DNA of 64,000 nt, taken from NCBI GenBank assembly GCA_965657505.1, contig CBFHON010000005.1:1-64000 (forward strand), in the 5' to 3' direction. A program made the position numbers and the translations under genes. Below are positions 1 to 7,904 of the stretch, piece after piece; the first letter of the stretch is position 1, and every line of letters begins with the position of its first letter. The notes below the pieces were generated by a model. It did no database searches. It was not told the DNA's origin and saw nothing but the letters and a program-made list of their open reading frames with translations. This DNA is from TMED109 sp002171375 (GTDB lineage: Bacteria; Pseudomonadota; Alphaproteobacteria; TMED109).

Positions 1-69
1 TAAAAGTGCAAATATTGCTATAATAATTGATAAAAATGATGGATTAAATAAATTATTTTTTAATTTCAT
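1..69 (-). CDS. Partial N-terminus of a membrane protein, possibly DsbB
   Basis: An ATG at 69-67 opens a reading frame that runs off the left edge; the 23 visible residues have a short basic/polar start followed by a hydrophobic run, which suggests a signal anchor or first membrane segment. It starts 2 bp after the stop of the DedA-family gene on the same strand, so the two are probably co-transcribed. In many alphaproteobacteria a YqaA-type DedA gene is followed by dsbB, whose N-terminus looks like this, but too little is visible to identify it. The DsbB suggestion is context only. Confidence 0.35.
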   Translation of the reverse strand, partial: MKLKNNLFNPSFLSIIIAIFALL

Positions 70-71
70 AT

Positions 72-665
72 TCAAAAGTATACCCAAAGTAATAAAAGTA
101 TAAATATAAAGCCTATAGTAAAAGTTATAATGCTGAAATATTTGTCAATAAATTGTTTAGCAGTATTTCCAAATATTCTAATTATTCCAGTTAATAAAAA
201 GAAGCGTGCGCCTCTTGATAAGAGAGAAGCAATAATGAATATTATTATATCTAAATTCATTCCACCAGATGCAATAGTAATTAATTTATAAGGTATAGGA
301 GTAAATCCGGCGATAAATACTATTATCGCGCCATTAGTATTATAATTATCTTTAAAAGTCAGAAATTTTTCTTCTAAATGATAAAATTCAATTATATATT
401 GCCCTATAGTTTCCCATAAAAATACTCCGATTAAATATCCTAGAACTCCTCCTAAAACAGAAAATATTGTGGTAATTAATGCTAATCTAATCCATTTTAA
501 AGGCCTTGAAAGAGCCATTGGTAAAAGTAATAAGTCAGGTGGTATAGGAAAAAAAGAACTTTCTGCAAACGCTACCAAAGCCAGGAACTTCTCAGCTTTA
601 GGTTTGGCTGAAAGTTTTAAAATTGTATTATAAAGTTTTTTCAAAATCATATTATATTTCTTCAT
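72..665 (-). CDS. DedA/YqaA-family membrane protein
   Basis: Integral inner-membrane protein of the DedA (SNARE-associated/VTT) superfamily, whose members are implicated in lipid flipping and membrane homeostasis. The 197-residue length fits the short YqaA branch. Visible features are the family signature A-E-S-S-F-F-P-I-P-P-D at about residues 34-44, several hydrophobic helices, and a conserved loop arginine in a G-A-R-F motif near residue 152. The ATG at 665 follows no obvious Shine-Dalgarno site. The gene is divergent from the SoxYZ-like carrier gene across a 65-bp spacer and lies directly upstream of a partial membrane-protein gene. Substrate is not deducible. Confidence 0.85.
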   Translation of the reverse strand: MKKYNMILKKLYNTILKLSAKPKAEKFLALVAFAESSFFPIPPDLLLLPMALSRPLKWIRLALITTIFSVLGGVLGYLIGVFLWETIGQYIIEFYHLEEKFLTFKDNYNTNGAIIVFIAGFTPIPYKLITIASGGMNLDIIIFIIASLLSRGARFFLLTGIIRIFGNTAKQFIDKYFSIITFTIGFIFILLLLWVYF

Positions 666-730
666 ATTAAATTAAAGGTTAATATTTGAAGTCCTGTATA
701 CTTTAAGCTATATACTATATATATATATTT

Positions 731-1636
731 GTGGGGAAAACTTTGATTAAATATTTTTTTATTTTGCTAATATTTATATACACAGGTGTAAGTGTGGCAG
801 GACCTTTTTCTGATTTTAAAGCAGGTGCAGAGTTATCTGAAGAATTATCTTCTAGTCCAACAGGAAAAAGGAATACTCCTAATTCTGACAGCATAGTGCA
901 GTCTATAGATGCTTTAAACCCTAAGAATTCAGAAATATGGTACGATTTACAAAATAATTTATTAGGAAAAGATATTAATATTGTCTTTGTTGATGATATC
1001 AAACTTATAATGCAAGATTATATTGAGGAAGCGCACAAGGTTCCGCTAATAGTTACGCTTCCTAAAAGACTACATAATTTTAAAAATTTTGTATTAATTA
1101 TAGAGAATAATCCTATCCAGCAAGCAATGGCTATTAAACCATATAGACCTATAGAAGCACTTGGGATGAATATTAGATTAGAAGATGATTCTCCTGTTAG
1201 AGCTGCAGTTTTAGGTGATAATGGTGTGTGGTATATTGGTTCAAAAATGGTATTTGTAGCAAGTGCTGGAGGATGTTCAACTCCTGCTTGTGATCCTTCA
1301 GTTGAAATATGTGAGACTGGAACTATAGGAAAAATTGCTGTTAAACAGTATGAAAGGGAAGCTGGAGCAGAAAGAATAAAATTAAAAATTACCCATCCAA
1401 TGGAAACTGGTTTTGTTACAGATGTGCAAGGAGAAATTATTCCAGAATATTTTGTAAAAAATATTCATGTTGATGACAATCAAGGTCCTATTGCAGATAT
1501 TACAACATTTGCAGCTTTATCTAGTGACCCTGTTATATTATTGGATCTACCTAAGAAAGGACAAAGCGTTAGAATACACGCCAAAGATTCACTTGGATTA
1601 GAATTCTTTTCTTTTAAAAAAAATAATACTATGTAA
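731..1636 (+). CDS. Fused SoxYZ-like sulfur carrier (quinoprotein-associated)
   Basis: Secreted protein of 301 residues: signal peptide about 1-23, then a SoxY-like immunoglobulin-fold half carrying G-G-C-S-T-P-A-C at residues 180-187, then a SoxZ-like half (about 205-300). This single-chain architecture, with the G-G-C motif in the interior rather than at the C-terminus, matches the quinoprotein-dehydrogenase-associated SoxYZ-like carrier family (TIGR04557-type). It would act in the periplasm as a carrier, but its cargo is not established. The start is GTG at 731; no good ribosome site is visible and a TTG at 743 is an alternative. Its TAA overlaps the ATG of the following metallohydrolase by one base, so the pair is surely an operon. 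No PQQ dehydrogenase is in the window. Confidence 0.85.
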   Translation: MGKTLIKYFFILLIFIYTGVSVAGPFSDFKAGAELSEELSSSPTGKRNTPNSDSIVQSIDALNPKNSEIWYDLQNNLLGKDINIVFVDDIKLIMQDYIEEAHKVPLIVTLPKRLHNFKNFVLIIENNPIQQAMAIKPYRPIEALGMNIRLEDDSPVRAAVLGDNGVWYIGSKMVFVASAGGCSTPACDPSVEICETGTIGKIAVKQYEREAGAERIKLKITHPMETGFVTDVQGEIIPEYFVKNIHVDDNQGPIADITTFAALSSDPVILLDLPKKGQSVRIHAKDSLGLEFFSFKKNNTM

Positions 1637-2568
1637 TGAGATTTCTTAATAAAATTATAATTTTTTTATTATATTTTTATACTTATCCTACTTTTTCTTC
1701 AAATAATTTTGATTTAATGCCTATTGAAGTAAGCAAGAATGTATTTGTTTTTATAGGTGATAATAATGATGTAAATGATGATAATGGTGGTGCAATAAGT
1801 AATACAGGTTTTATAATAGGTGAGAATGCTATACTTGTTATAGATGCTGGGCCAAGTTATTTATATGCTTCAAATGTAATAGATATCATCAATTCTTATT
1901 CTAATTTACCTATAAAATATTTAGTGGTCACTCATCACCATGCCGACCATTCTTTTGGTATTTCTAAGTATTTAGAAATTAATACAGAAATTATTATGGC
2001 TGAGGCAGAAGTAGAAAGATATATAAAGTATGGTAATAGGTCACTTAGGCAATTGAGTAATAACATAGGAGAAGAATGGTTTTTTAATACAAAAATAACC
2101 TCATTTCAATATAAAGAAAAAGAATACCCTATAAATTTAGACTTAGGTACAAGGAATATTATTATTGAATTATATGAAGAAGGACATTCAGATGGAGATT
2201 TAATTGTTAAGGATATAAATAGTAATACTTTATTCGTAGGAGATTTAGTTTTTGGTCAAAGGGCCCCTACCTCACCTCATGCAAATATTTATAATTGGAA
2301 AAATTATTTAGACGAAATTATAAAAAAAGATTGGGATATATTAATACCTGGCCATGGCGATATAATAAAAAATAAAGAAGATGTTTTACAAACTAAAAAA
2401 TGGATTACGTTTATCGATAAAACTGCAAAAGAAGCCTCTGCAAATGGCATCAGTGCATTAGAAATATTTAATAAAGGGCTACCAAATTTTATTAAAGGAT
2501 ATAAATTAGCTAAAGAGACTTGGTATAGAGACCTTCCAGTATTAATTAATAAATATGAATTTGATTAG
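1636..2568 (+). CDS. MBL-fold zinc metallohydrolase, SoxH-like, quinoprotein-associated
   Basis: Metallo-beta-lactamase-fold hydrolase of 310 residues with a likely signal peptide (hydrophobic about 5-20). Metal ligands are clear: T-H-H-H-A-D-H at 99-105, His183 in G-H-S-D-G-D, Asp203 in F-V-G-D, and G-H-G-D at 239-242. A SoxH-related hydrolase directly beside a fused SoxYZ-like carrier fits the 'quinoprotein relay system zinc metallohydrolase' families (TIGR04558/TIGR04559-type). The start codon overlaps the carrier's stop (T-A-A-T-G), implying translational coupling. A plausible role is removing or transferring a group from the carrier's cysteine in the periplasm; that is inference. Confidence 0.85.
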   Translation: MRFLNKIIIFLLYFYTYPTFSSNNFDLMPIEVSKNVFVFIGDNNDVNDDNGGAISNTGFIIGENAILVIDAGPSYLYASNVIDIINSYSNLPIKYLVVTHHHADHSFGISKYLEINTEIIMAEAEVERYIKYGNRSLRQLSNNIGEEWFFNTKITSFQYKEKEYPINLDLGTRNIIIELYEEGHSDGDLIVKDINSNTLFVGDLVFGQRAPTSPHANIYNWKNYLDEIIKKDWDILIPGHGDIIKNKEDVLQTKKWITFIDKTAKEASANGISALEIFNKGLPNFIKGYKLAKETWYRDLPVLINKYEFD

Positions 2569-2619
2569 TTTTTTGTTGCCCTATTAAAAATTATATATTA
2601 CTGATTATTTTTTTATTAA

Positions 2620-2706
2620 GCCACTGTGGCGGAACTGGTAGACGCGACGGATTCAAAATCCGTTTGGGGTAACTCAGTGTCGGTTCGAGTCCGACCAGTG
2701 GTACCA
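2620..2706 (+). tRNA. tRNA-Leu (CAA anticodon)
   Basis: The 87-nt sequence folds as a class II tRNA. Acceptor arms at 2620-2626 and 2696-2702 pair over 7 bp (one G-U); the discriminator is A2703 and the CCA end is encoded at 2704-2706. The anticodon stem 2647-2651/2659-2663 encloses a seven-base loop with CAA at 2654-2656, and a long variable arm is present as expected for leucine. It reads UUG codons. It sits between the metallohydrolase gene and speD. Confidence 0.96.
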
Positions 2707-2737
2707 TAAATATTTTTATTATATAGGAACTTATTTT

Positions 2738-3151
2738 ATGGACTTAGATTCTAAATATTCAAAAAATAAATATACATCACTTGATCATTTTGTTGAAGAA
2801 AATGGCAAAATATATGCAGGTCATCATTATCTAATTGATATGTGGAATTGCCTTTATTTAGAAGATGAAATAAAAATTAGAGATCTACTAATGAGGGCTG
2901 CTAAATCAGCTGGTGCCTCAGTTTTACAAGTAAAAACCCATCATTTTGGTGAAGGGCAAGGAGTTTCGGGAGTAGCTATATTAGCTGAATCACATATAAG
3001 TATTCACACTTGGCCTGAAAGAAGCTTTGCAGCATTTGATATTTTCATGTGTGGAAATACAAATCCTGAATTGTCATTAGATTTTTTAACTAAAACATTT
3101 AAGCCTAAAAAAGTAGATATAAAAAAATTAAAAAGAGGAATTATAAGTTAA
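2738..3151 (+). CDS. speD: S-adenosylmethionine decarboxylase proenzyme
   Basis: Makes decarboxylated AdoMet, the aminopropyl donor for spermidine. It is the short class 1B (Bacillus/Thermotoga-type) proenzyme at 137 residues. The self-cleavage site is E84-S85, within E-S-H-I-S-I-H-T-W-P-E; Ser85 would become the pyruvoyl group. The family's catalytic His90 and Cys105 (in F-M-C-G) keep the expected +5 and +20 spacing from the serine. The N-terminus is about 20 residues longer than in minimal homologues. It precedes the ornithine decarboxylase gene by 4 bp and faces the convergent spermidine synthase gene, so all three steps to spermidine are together. Confidence 0.95.
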   Translation: MDLDSKYSKNKYTSLDHFVEENGKIYAGHHYLIDMWNCLYLEDEIKIRDLLMRAAKSAGASVLQVKTHHFGEGQGVSGVAILAESHISIHTWPERSFAAFDIFMCGNTNPELSLDFLTKTFKPKKVDIKKLKRGIIS

Positions 3152-3155
3152 GAAA

Positions 3156-4289
3156 ATGAGTTTTAATAATATTAATAAATTTATAAATAATTCTAAATTA
3201 GAAACTCCTTTTTTAGTAATTGATTTATCATTGGTTGCAAAGTCTTATAAAAATATTAAGAAATTTTTTCCTGATAGCAGAATCTATTATGCTGTTAAAG
3301 CTAATCCTGCAAAAGAAATACTGAATATTTTAAAAAATGAAGGCTCTTATTTCGATGTTTCTAGTAGAAATGAAATAAAATTATGCTTATCACAGTCTAT
3401 AAAAGCGTCAAATTTATCTTTTGGAAATACAGTAAAAAAAGAGAAGGATATTTTATGGGCTAATAAGAAGGGCGTTGAACTATTTGCTTTTGATTCTATC
3501 GAAGAACTAAATAAGATAGAAAAGAATGCAAAAAATTCTAAAGTTTTTTGTAGGCTTCAAGTACCAAATCAAGGAGCTAATTGGCCCTTATCCAAAAAAT
3601 TTGGTTGTTCTGTTAGTATGGCAAAAGAATTAATGTTAAAAGCAAAAAACAAGAATCTTTTTCCAGCAGGCTTATCATTCCATGTTGGATCTCAACAAAT
3701 AAATATAAATAGATGGATAGAGTCTCTCAAACTATGTTTTGAGGTTTATTCTTATCTAAAAGATAATAATATTTTATTAGACTTTATAAATATCGGAGGA
3801 GGTATTCCAGTTGATTATGCTGACTATAATTTTGATATAAAATCATTCTCTCAAAAATTAAATAATACAATTAAAAATATATTTAAAGGAGAACCTATAA
3901 AAATTATTTTAGAGCCTGGAAGATCTATAGTTGCTGCCGCAGGAATTATAGAGTCAGAGGTCATTTTAGTTTCGAAAAAAAATCAGAGAGATAAAAAAAG
4001 ATGGGTCTATTTAGATATAGGAAGATTTGGAGGTTTAGCTGAAACAGAAGCTGAAGCGATACGTTATAAAATAATTCCCGTCAATAATAGCTCTGAGTGT
4101 AGTTCTGTAAATATTGCAGGACCTTCTTGTGATGGAGCAGATATTCTTTATGAAAAATATAATTATGAATTGCCTATAAATTTAATGGCAGGTGATAAGG
4201 TTAGGTTTTATGTAGCAGGAGCTTATACTTCAGTCTATGTTTCTGATTTTAATGGTCTACAAAGATTAAGAGAATACTTCATTAAATAA
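3156..4289 (+). CDS. Ornithine (lysine/ornithine-type) decarboxylase, PLP fold III
   Basis: Group IV (alanine-racemase-fold) PLP decarboxylase of 377 residues, giving putrescine from ornithine. Visible motifs are the PLP lysine K48 in Y-Y-A-V-K-A-N, the H-V-G-S-Q strand, the phosphate-binding E-P-G-R, and the active-site cysteine region G-P-S-C-D-G-A-D near residue 325. Length and motifs match alphaproteobacterial ornithine/lysine decarboxylases rather than meso-diaminopimelate decarboxylase, which is longer. Its position between speD and convergent speE supports a polyamine role. Strict ornithine versus dual lysine specificity cannot be read from the sequence. Confidence 0.9.
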   Translation: MSFNNINKFINNSKLETPFLVIDLSLVAKSYKNIKKFFPDSRIYYAVKANPAKEILNILKNEGSYFDVSSRNEIKLCLSQSIKASNLSFGNTVKKEKDILWANKKGVELFAFDSIEELNKIEKNAKNSKVFCRLQVPNQGANWPLSKKFGCSVSMAKELMLKAKNKNLFPAGLSFHVGSQQININRWIESLKLCFEVYSYLKDNNILLDFINIGGGIPVDYADYNFDIKSFSQKLNNTIKNIFKGEPIKIILEPGRSIVAAAGIIESEVILVSKKNQRDKKRWVYLDIGRFGGLAETEAEAIRYKIIPVNNSSECSSVNIAGPSCDGADILYEKYNYELPINLMAGDKVRFYVAGAYTSVYVSDFNGLQRLREYFIK

Positions 4290-4298
4290 AATTTATTG

Positions 4299-5141
4299 TT
4301 AAATTTCTTTTATCCACTGCGGTAAATTAAATGAAGATCGATGAATTTCTTTTGTATAATATTTCGTATATAGTTTTTTAATTATTTTAGATTTTTTATC
4401 TATATTTTTTGGTTTCGTTAGGTTTATTTCATTTGATGACCAGGTTAATGCCATATAACCACCTATATATGTGGGTACAACAGTTAAATATATCCCAGAA
4501 TATTTAAAAATAGACTTTAACTGTTTTTTGGCATCTTTAAGTTCATCTTTTTGAAAAAAAGGTACTCCATTTTGAAACACGGCTATTCCATTATTAGATA
4601 AAGCTTTTTTTATATTTTTATAAAATTCAAGTTGAAATAATTTTTTTCCAGGTCCTATTGGATCCGGTCTATCTGCTATAATTAAATCAAAATAATTTTT
4701 AAAATTATCTTTTGAAATAAATTTTGAAGCATCTTCAATTACAATATTTACTTTTGGACTTTTTAAAGACTCACAATTAATTTTTTTTAAATATTTATTG
4801 CTTAAATCTATTACATCTTTATCAATTTCACATATAAATATTTCTTTAATTGAATTATGTTTTAACACTTCAGAAGCAATTGCCCCATCGCCTCCACCAA
4901 TAATCAAAACTTTTCTAATATTTCCATGAGATATGATTGGCAAATGACTTAGCATTTCCGAATAATAATAATGATCAAATTCTGTTATTTGCACTACCTT
5001 ATCTAAAGTCAAAATTCTTCCAAAATATTTTGAGTCAAATATTAATATATTTTGGTATTTACTTTTTTGGCGAGCTATAATTTTTTCTATAGTGATAGTC
5101 TGATTATATTTTTTATATAGATTCTCTGTAAATTTTTTCAT
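4299..5141 (-). CDS. speE: Spermidine synthase
   Basis: Transfers the aminopropyl group of decarboxylated AdoMet to putrescine. The 280-residue protein has the small N-terminal beta domain followed by a Rossmann methyltransferase-like domain with G-G-G-D-G-A at 82-87 and the catalytic/substrate segment D-R-P-D-P-I-G-P-G near residue 157. The consensus after the first Asp is usually D-S-T/S-D-P, so Arg-Pro here is a mild departure. It is convergent with the ornithine decarboxylase gene across 9 bp and lies 15 bp downstream of a NUDIX gene on the same strand. Confidence 0.93.
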   Translation of the reverse strand: MKKFTENLYKKYNQTITIEKIIARQKSKYQNILIFDSKYFGRILTLDKVVQITEFDHYYYSEMLSHLPIISHGNIRKVLIIGGGDGAIASEVLKHNSIKEIFICEIDKDVIDLSNKYLKKINCESLKSPKVNIVIEDASKFISKDNFKNYFDLIIADRPDPIGPGKKLFQLEFYKNIKKALSNNGIAVFQNGVPFFQKDELKDAKKQLKSIFKYSGIYLTVVPTYIGGYMALTWSSNEINLTKPKNIDKKSKIIKKLYTKYYTKEIHRSSFNLPQWIKEI

Positions 5142-5156
5142 TTTATATAAATATAA

Positions 5157-5933
5157 TTATTTTCTTGTTATCCATTGCTTACCCATTTTCCAGGTAAACA
5201 TAGGACGGTTCTCTAATTTTCTTTTTATTAAAGAGATATCACCATTATATTCTATAAGTTCATTTATCATAAATTCTGTTACATCTGCCATTGGAAGTTT
5301 AGTTGCTGTTTTAAGAGGTATCCACTTGATTTCCACTAATTCACTTGTAGTTTTTATTTTTCCTAAGAGGTACTTTGCATCTGCCATAAAAAATCTCGCA
5401 TGAAAACGTATAGGACTAAAAGTTGGTGTAATTGCTCTACCTAAATAAACAAGCTTTGCCAGATCTGGGACTAACCCTTTTTTTGACATAATGGTTATAC
5501 CATTATTTATATTTTCATCATTTATATGCGAAACATTTTTGGATTTTTTACCTAATATTAAACCTGTTTCCTCAACAGTTTCTCTAATGGATGCAATTGC
5601 AAGAGCATTAGCAGCTTGAACATTATTAGAAACTACTAGCTTTTGTATAATATTATTATTTAATTTGGTAGTTTCAGGAATTTTGTAGTCACTTTTATCT
5701 AATACACCGCCAGGAAAAACCCATGCCCCTGGCATAAACCTAGTTTTTTCAGACCTTTTTCCCAATAATACTTTTACTTCTTTTCTAGTTTTTTTTAATA
5801 ATACCAGGCTTGCAGCATCTCTAGTTCGTGCTATTTTAGTATCTTTTTCTTTTTTAGGAGTGAACTTTAGCTCTTTTTTAACCATACTTCTTGCGATATA
5901 TTTTTTTTGCTGCATTATTTTATGTTTTTTCAT
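5157..5933 (-). CDS. NUDIX hydrolase with inserted loop in the NUDIX box
   Basis: Hydrolase of nucleoside-diphosphate-linked substrates, 258 residues. The fold begins near residue 38, G-G-V-L-D lies at 75-79 and the metal-binding helix R-E-T-V-E-E-T-G lies at 117-124. In a standard box the glycine and the R-E segment are about 14 residues apart; here they are about 41 apart, so an insertion of roughly 27 residues sits in the loop, as in CoA/NADH-pyrophosphatase-like NUDT7/8/19 relatives. The N-terminus is very basic. ATG at 5933 is used; an ATG at 5915 is an alternative. It is upstream of speE on the same strand and divergent from the next metallohydrolase. Substrate unknown. Confidence 0.85.
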   Translation of the reverse strand: MKKHKIMQQKKYIARSMVKKELKFTPKKEKDTKIARTRDAASLVLLKKTRKEVKVLLGKRSEKTRFMPGAWVFPGGVLDKSDYKIPETTKLNNNIIQKLVVSNNVQAANALAIASIRETVEETGLILGKKSKNVSHINDENINNGITIMSKKGLVPDLAKLVYLGRAITPTFSPIRFHARFFMADAKYLLGKIKTTSELVEIKWIPLKTATKLPMADVTEFMINELIEYNGDISLIKRKLENRPMFTWKMGKQWITRK

Positions 5934-6019
5934 TCTAAGAAGGTTATAATCTATTATATTTTATATATATTTATTATTCAAAGGTACACCGATTTATAAA
6001 AAAAGTTAGGAGTAAATTT

Positions 6020-6916
6020 TTGGAAGATAGTAAAACAGATAAACAACCTTTACAAAATTTATTATCTCATGAACTAGAGTTTAAATATGCTCAATCTAAA
6101 GAGGTTCTCCCTGGCATTAGGAGGATAGTAGCACCTAATCCTAGCCCTTATACTCTTCATGGGACTGGAACATATATAATTGGCTCAGGTGAGATTGCTA
6201 TAGTGGATCCTGGACCAAATATACCTTCACATATTGAGGCTATAATGAATGAAACTAAGGGAGAAAAAATTACTCATATCTTAGTTACTCATACTCATGC
6301 TGATCATTCTCCCGCAGCAAAACCATTATCAAATTTAACCGGAGCAGTTGTAATGGGTTATGGGCCTCATGGAGAAAAAGAAGGTGAAGAAGGTGCTGAC
6401 CTAAATTTTACTCCAGATTATATTATTCAAGATAATGAAGTAATCAAAGGAGCTAATTGGGAATTAGAATGTATACATACTCCAGGCCACACATCTAATC
6501 ATATTTGTTATTCTGTTAAAGGTGCTAAAGCAGTTTTAACAGGTGATCATATTATGGGTTGGTCTACAACTTTAGTTTCTCCTCCAGATGGTAATATGAA
6601 GGACTATTTTTCTAGTTTAGAAAAAATGTTATTAAGAGATGAGGAATATTATATACCTGCTCATGGGGAAATAATTAAAAAACCAAAGAGATTTGTTAAA
6701 GCACTCATAGGGCATAGAAAAATGAGAGAGAAACAAATAAGAAAATATTTACATGCTAAAAATATATCTTATATTCCAGATTTAGTATCAAAAATGTACC
6801 CTACCCTCGATAAGCGTTTAATAAAAGCAGCAGGAAGATCTGTATTAGCACATTTATTACACATGAAAGAATTAGGTTATGTTAAATCTAGTGATAATGG
6901 CTGGTTTTTAGTCTAA
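6020..6916 (+). CDS. MBL-fold metallohydrolase (LACTB2/glyoxalase II-like)
   Basis: Metallo-beta-lactamase-fold hydrolase of 298 residues with T-H-T-H-A-D-H at 90-96, a further histidine in H-T-P-G-H-T, Asp in T-G-D-H, and an A-H-G-E motif; the C-terminal third is a helical, winged-helix-like extension seen in LACTB2-type proteins. It lacks a signal peptide, so it is cytoplasmic. The start is TTG at 6020, chosen because an A-G-G-A-G ribosome site at 6008-6012 lies 7 bases ahead. It precedes ribF by 24 bp. Substrate cannot be deduced; the LACTB2 resemblance suggests a thioester, lactone or RNA-end hydrolase. Confidence 0.85.
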   Translation: MEDSKTDKQPLQNLLSHELEFKYAQSKEVLPGIRRIVAPNPSPYTLHGTGTYIIGSGEIAIVDPGPNIPSHIEAIMNETKGEKITHILVTHTHADHSPAAKPLSNLTGAVVMGYGPHGEKEGEEGADLNFTPDYIIQDNEVIKGANWELECIHTPGHTSNHICYSVKGAKAVLTGDHIMGWSTTLVSPPDGNMKDYFSSLEKMLLRDEEYYIPAHGEIIKKPKRFVKALIGHRKMREKQIRKYLHAKNISYIPDLVSKMYPTLDKRLIKAAGRSVLAHLLHMKELGYVKSSDNGWFLV

Positions 6917-6940
6917 TTTATTAAAAAAAAGAGTTAATAG

Positions 6941-7876
6941 ATGATTTCCGTTTATAGAGAATTTACTAATTTAAAAAATATTATAAAAGAATCAATAGTT
7001 GTAGTTGGTAATTTTGATGGACTACATCTTGGCCATAAAGCAGTTTTGGATTATGCTAAATCTCTTAAAAAAAACTCTCATGAAAAAATAGTTTTATTTA
7101 CATTTTACCCTCATCCATTAAAAATACTTCGTCCAATTTATGCACCGAAAAACATTATTTCCTTTAGAAGCAAGGTTATAAAACTGAATGTATTAGGAAT
7201 AGATATTATACTTGCCCAGCGATTTAATAAAAAATTTTCTAATATAACTGCAGATAATTTTATTAAAATAGTTTTATCTGAAGCTTTAAGGGCTAGACAT
7301 ATTGTAATAGGAGATGATTTTCGTTTTGGAAATAAAAGAAAAGGAGACGTAGATTACCTTAAATCACAAGAGAATATAAATAATTTTAAAGTACATATTA
7401 TTAAAGAAATATCTAGTGAAAATGTTAGATGTTCATCCAGTCTCATAAGAGAAATGATTCTTAAAGGTAAAATGCTAGAAGTTAAAAAAGTATTGGGGCG
7501 TTTTCATGAAATAGAAGGTAAAGTTGTAAAGGGGGAACAATTAGGAAGAAAATTAGGTTTTCCTACTGCTAATGTGCATTATATAAATACAATTATTCCA
7601 TGTGATGGGGTGTATGCTGGTTGGGTAAAATTTAATAGTAAAACTTATATGTGTGCAATATCTACAGGTTGTAGGCCACAATTTAAAGGAGAGAAAAGGT
7701 TTTTAGAGGCATATATTCTAAATTTTAGTGGAGATATTTACGGAACACGTATAAAAGTTTTATTGGTAAAGAAAATTCGTAATGAGGAAGTGTTCTCTAA
7801 TATAGAGAATCTTAAAAAACAAATGAGTAAAGATTGTAAGGAAGTTATAAAAATATTAGAAGAAAACAAAATTTAA
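6941..7876 (+). CDS. ribF: Bifunctional riboflavin kinase / FAD synthetase
   Basis: Converts riboflavin to FMN and then FAD. The 311-residue protein shows the N-terminal nucleotidyl-transferase domain with G-N-F-D-G-L-H-L-G-H at 23-32 and a C-terminal riboflavin-kinase domain whose flavin/ATP signature G-R-K-L-G-F-P-T-A-N lies near 201-210. Both domains are complete. It is the first gene of the ribF-ileS-lspA-DUF3035 run, an order common in proteobacteria, and is separated from ileS by 28 bp. Confidence 0.97.
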   Translation: MISVYREFTNLKNIIKESIVVVGNFDGLHLGHKAVLDYAKSLKKNSHEKIVLFTFYPHPLKILRPIYAPKNIISFRSKVIKLNVLGIDIILAQRFNKKFSNITADNFIKIVLSEALRARHIVIGDDFRFGNKRKGDVDYLKSQENINNFKVHIIKEISSENVRCSSSLIREMILKGKMLEVKKVLGRFHEIEGKVVKGEQLGRKLGFPTANVHYINTIIPCDGVYAGWVKFNSKTYMCAISTGCRPQFKGEKRFLEAYILNFSGDIYGTRIKVLLVKKIRNEEVFSNIENLKKQMSKDCKEVIKILEENKI

Positions 7877-7904
7877 TATTTTTAAGCACAATAAGGAAAA
7901 TTGA

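Noticed and set aside
2707..2737. Riboswitch or leader upstream of speD
   Set aside because: Only 31 bases separate tRNA-Leu from speD, and they show no structure.
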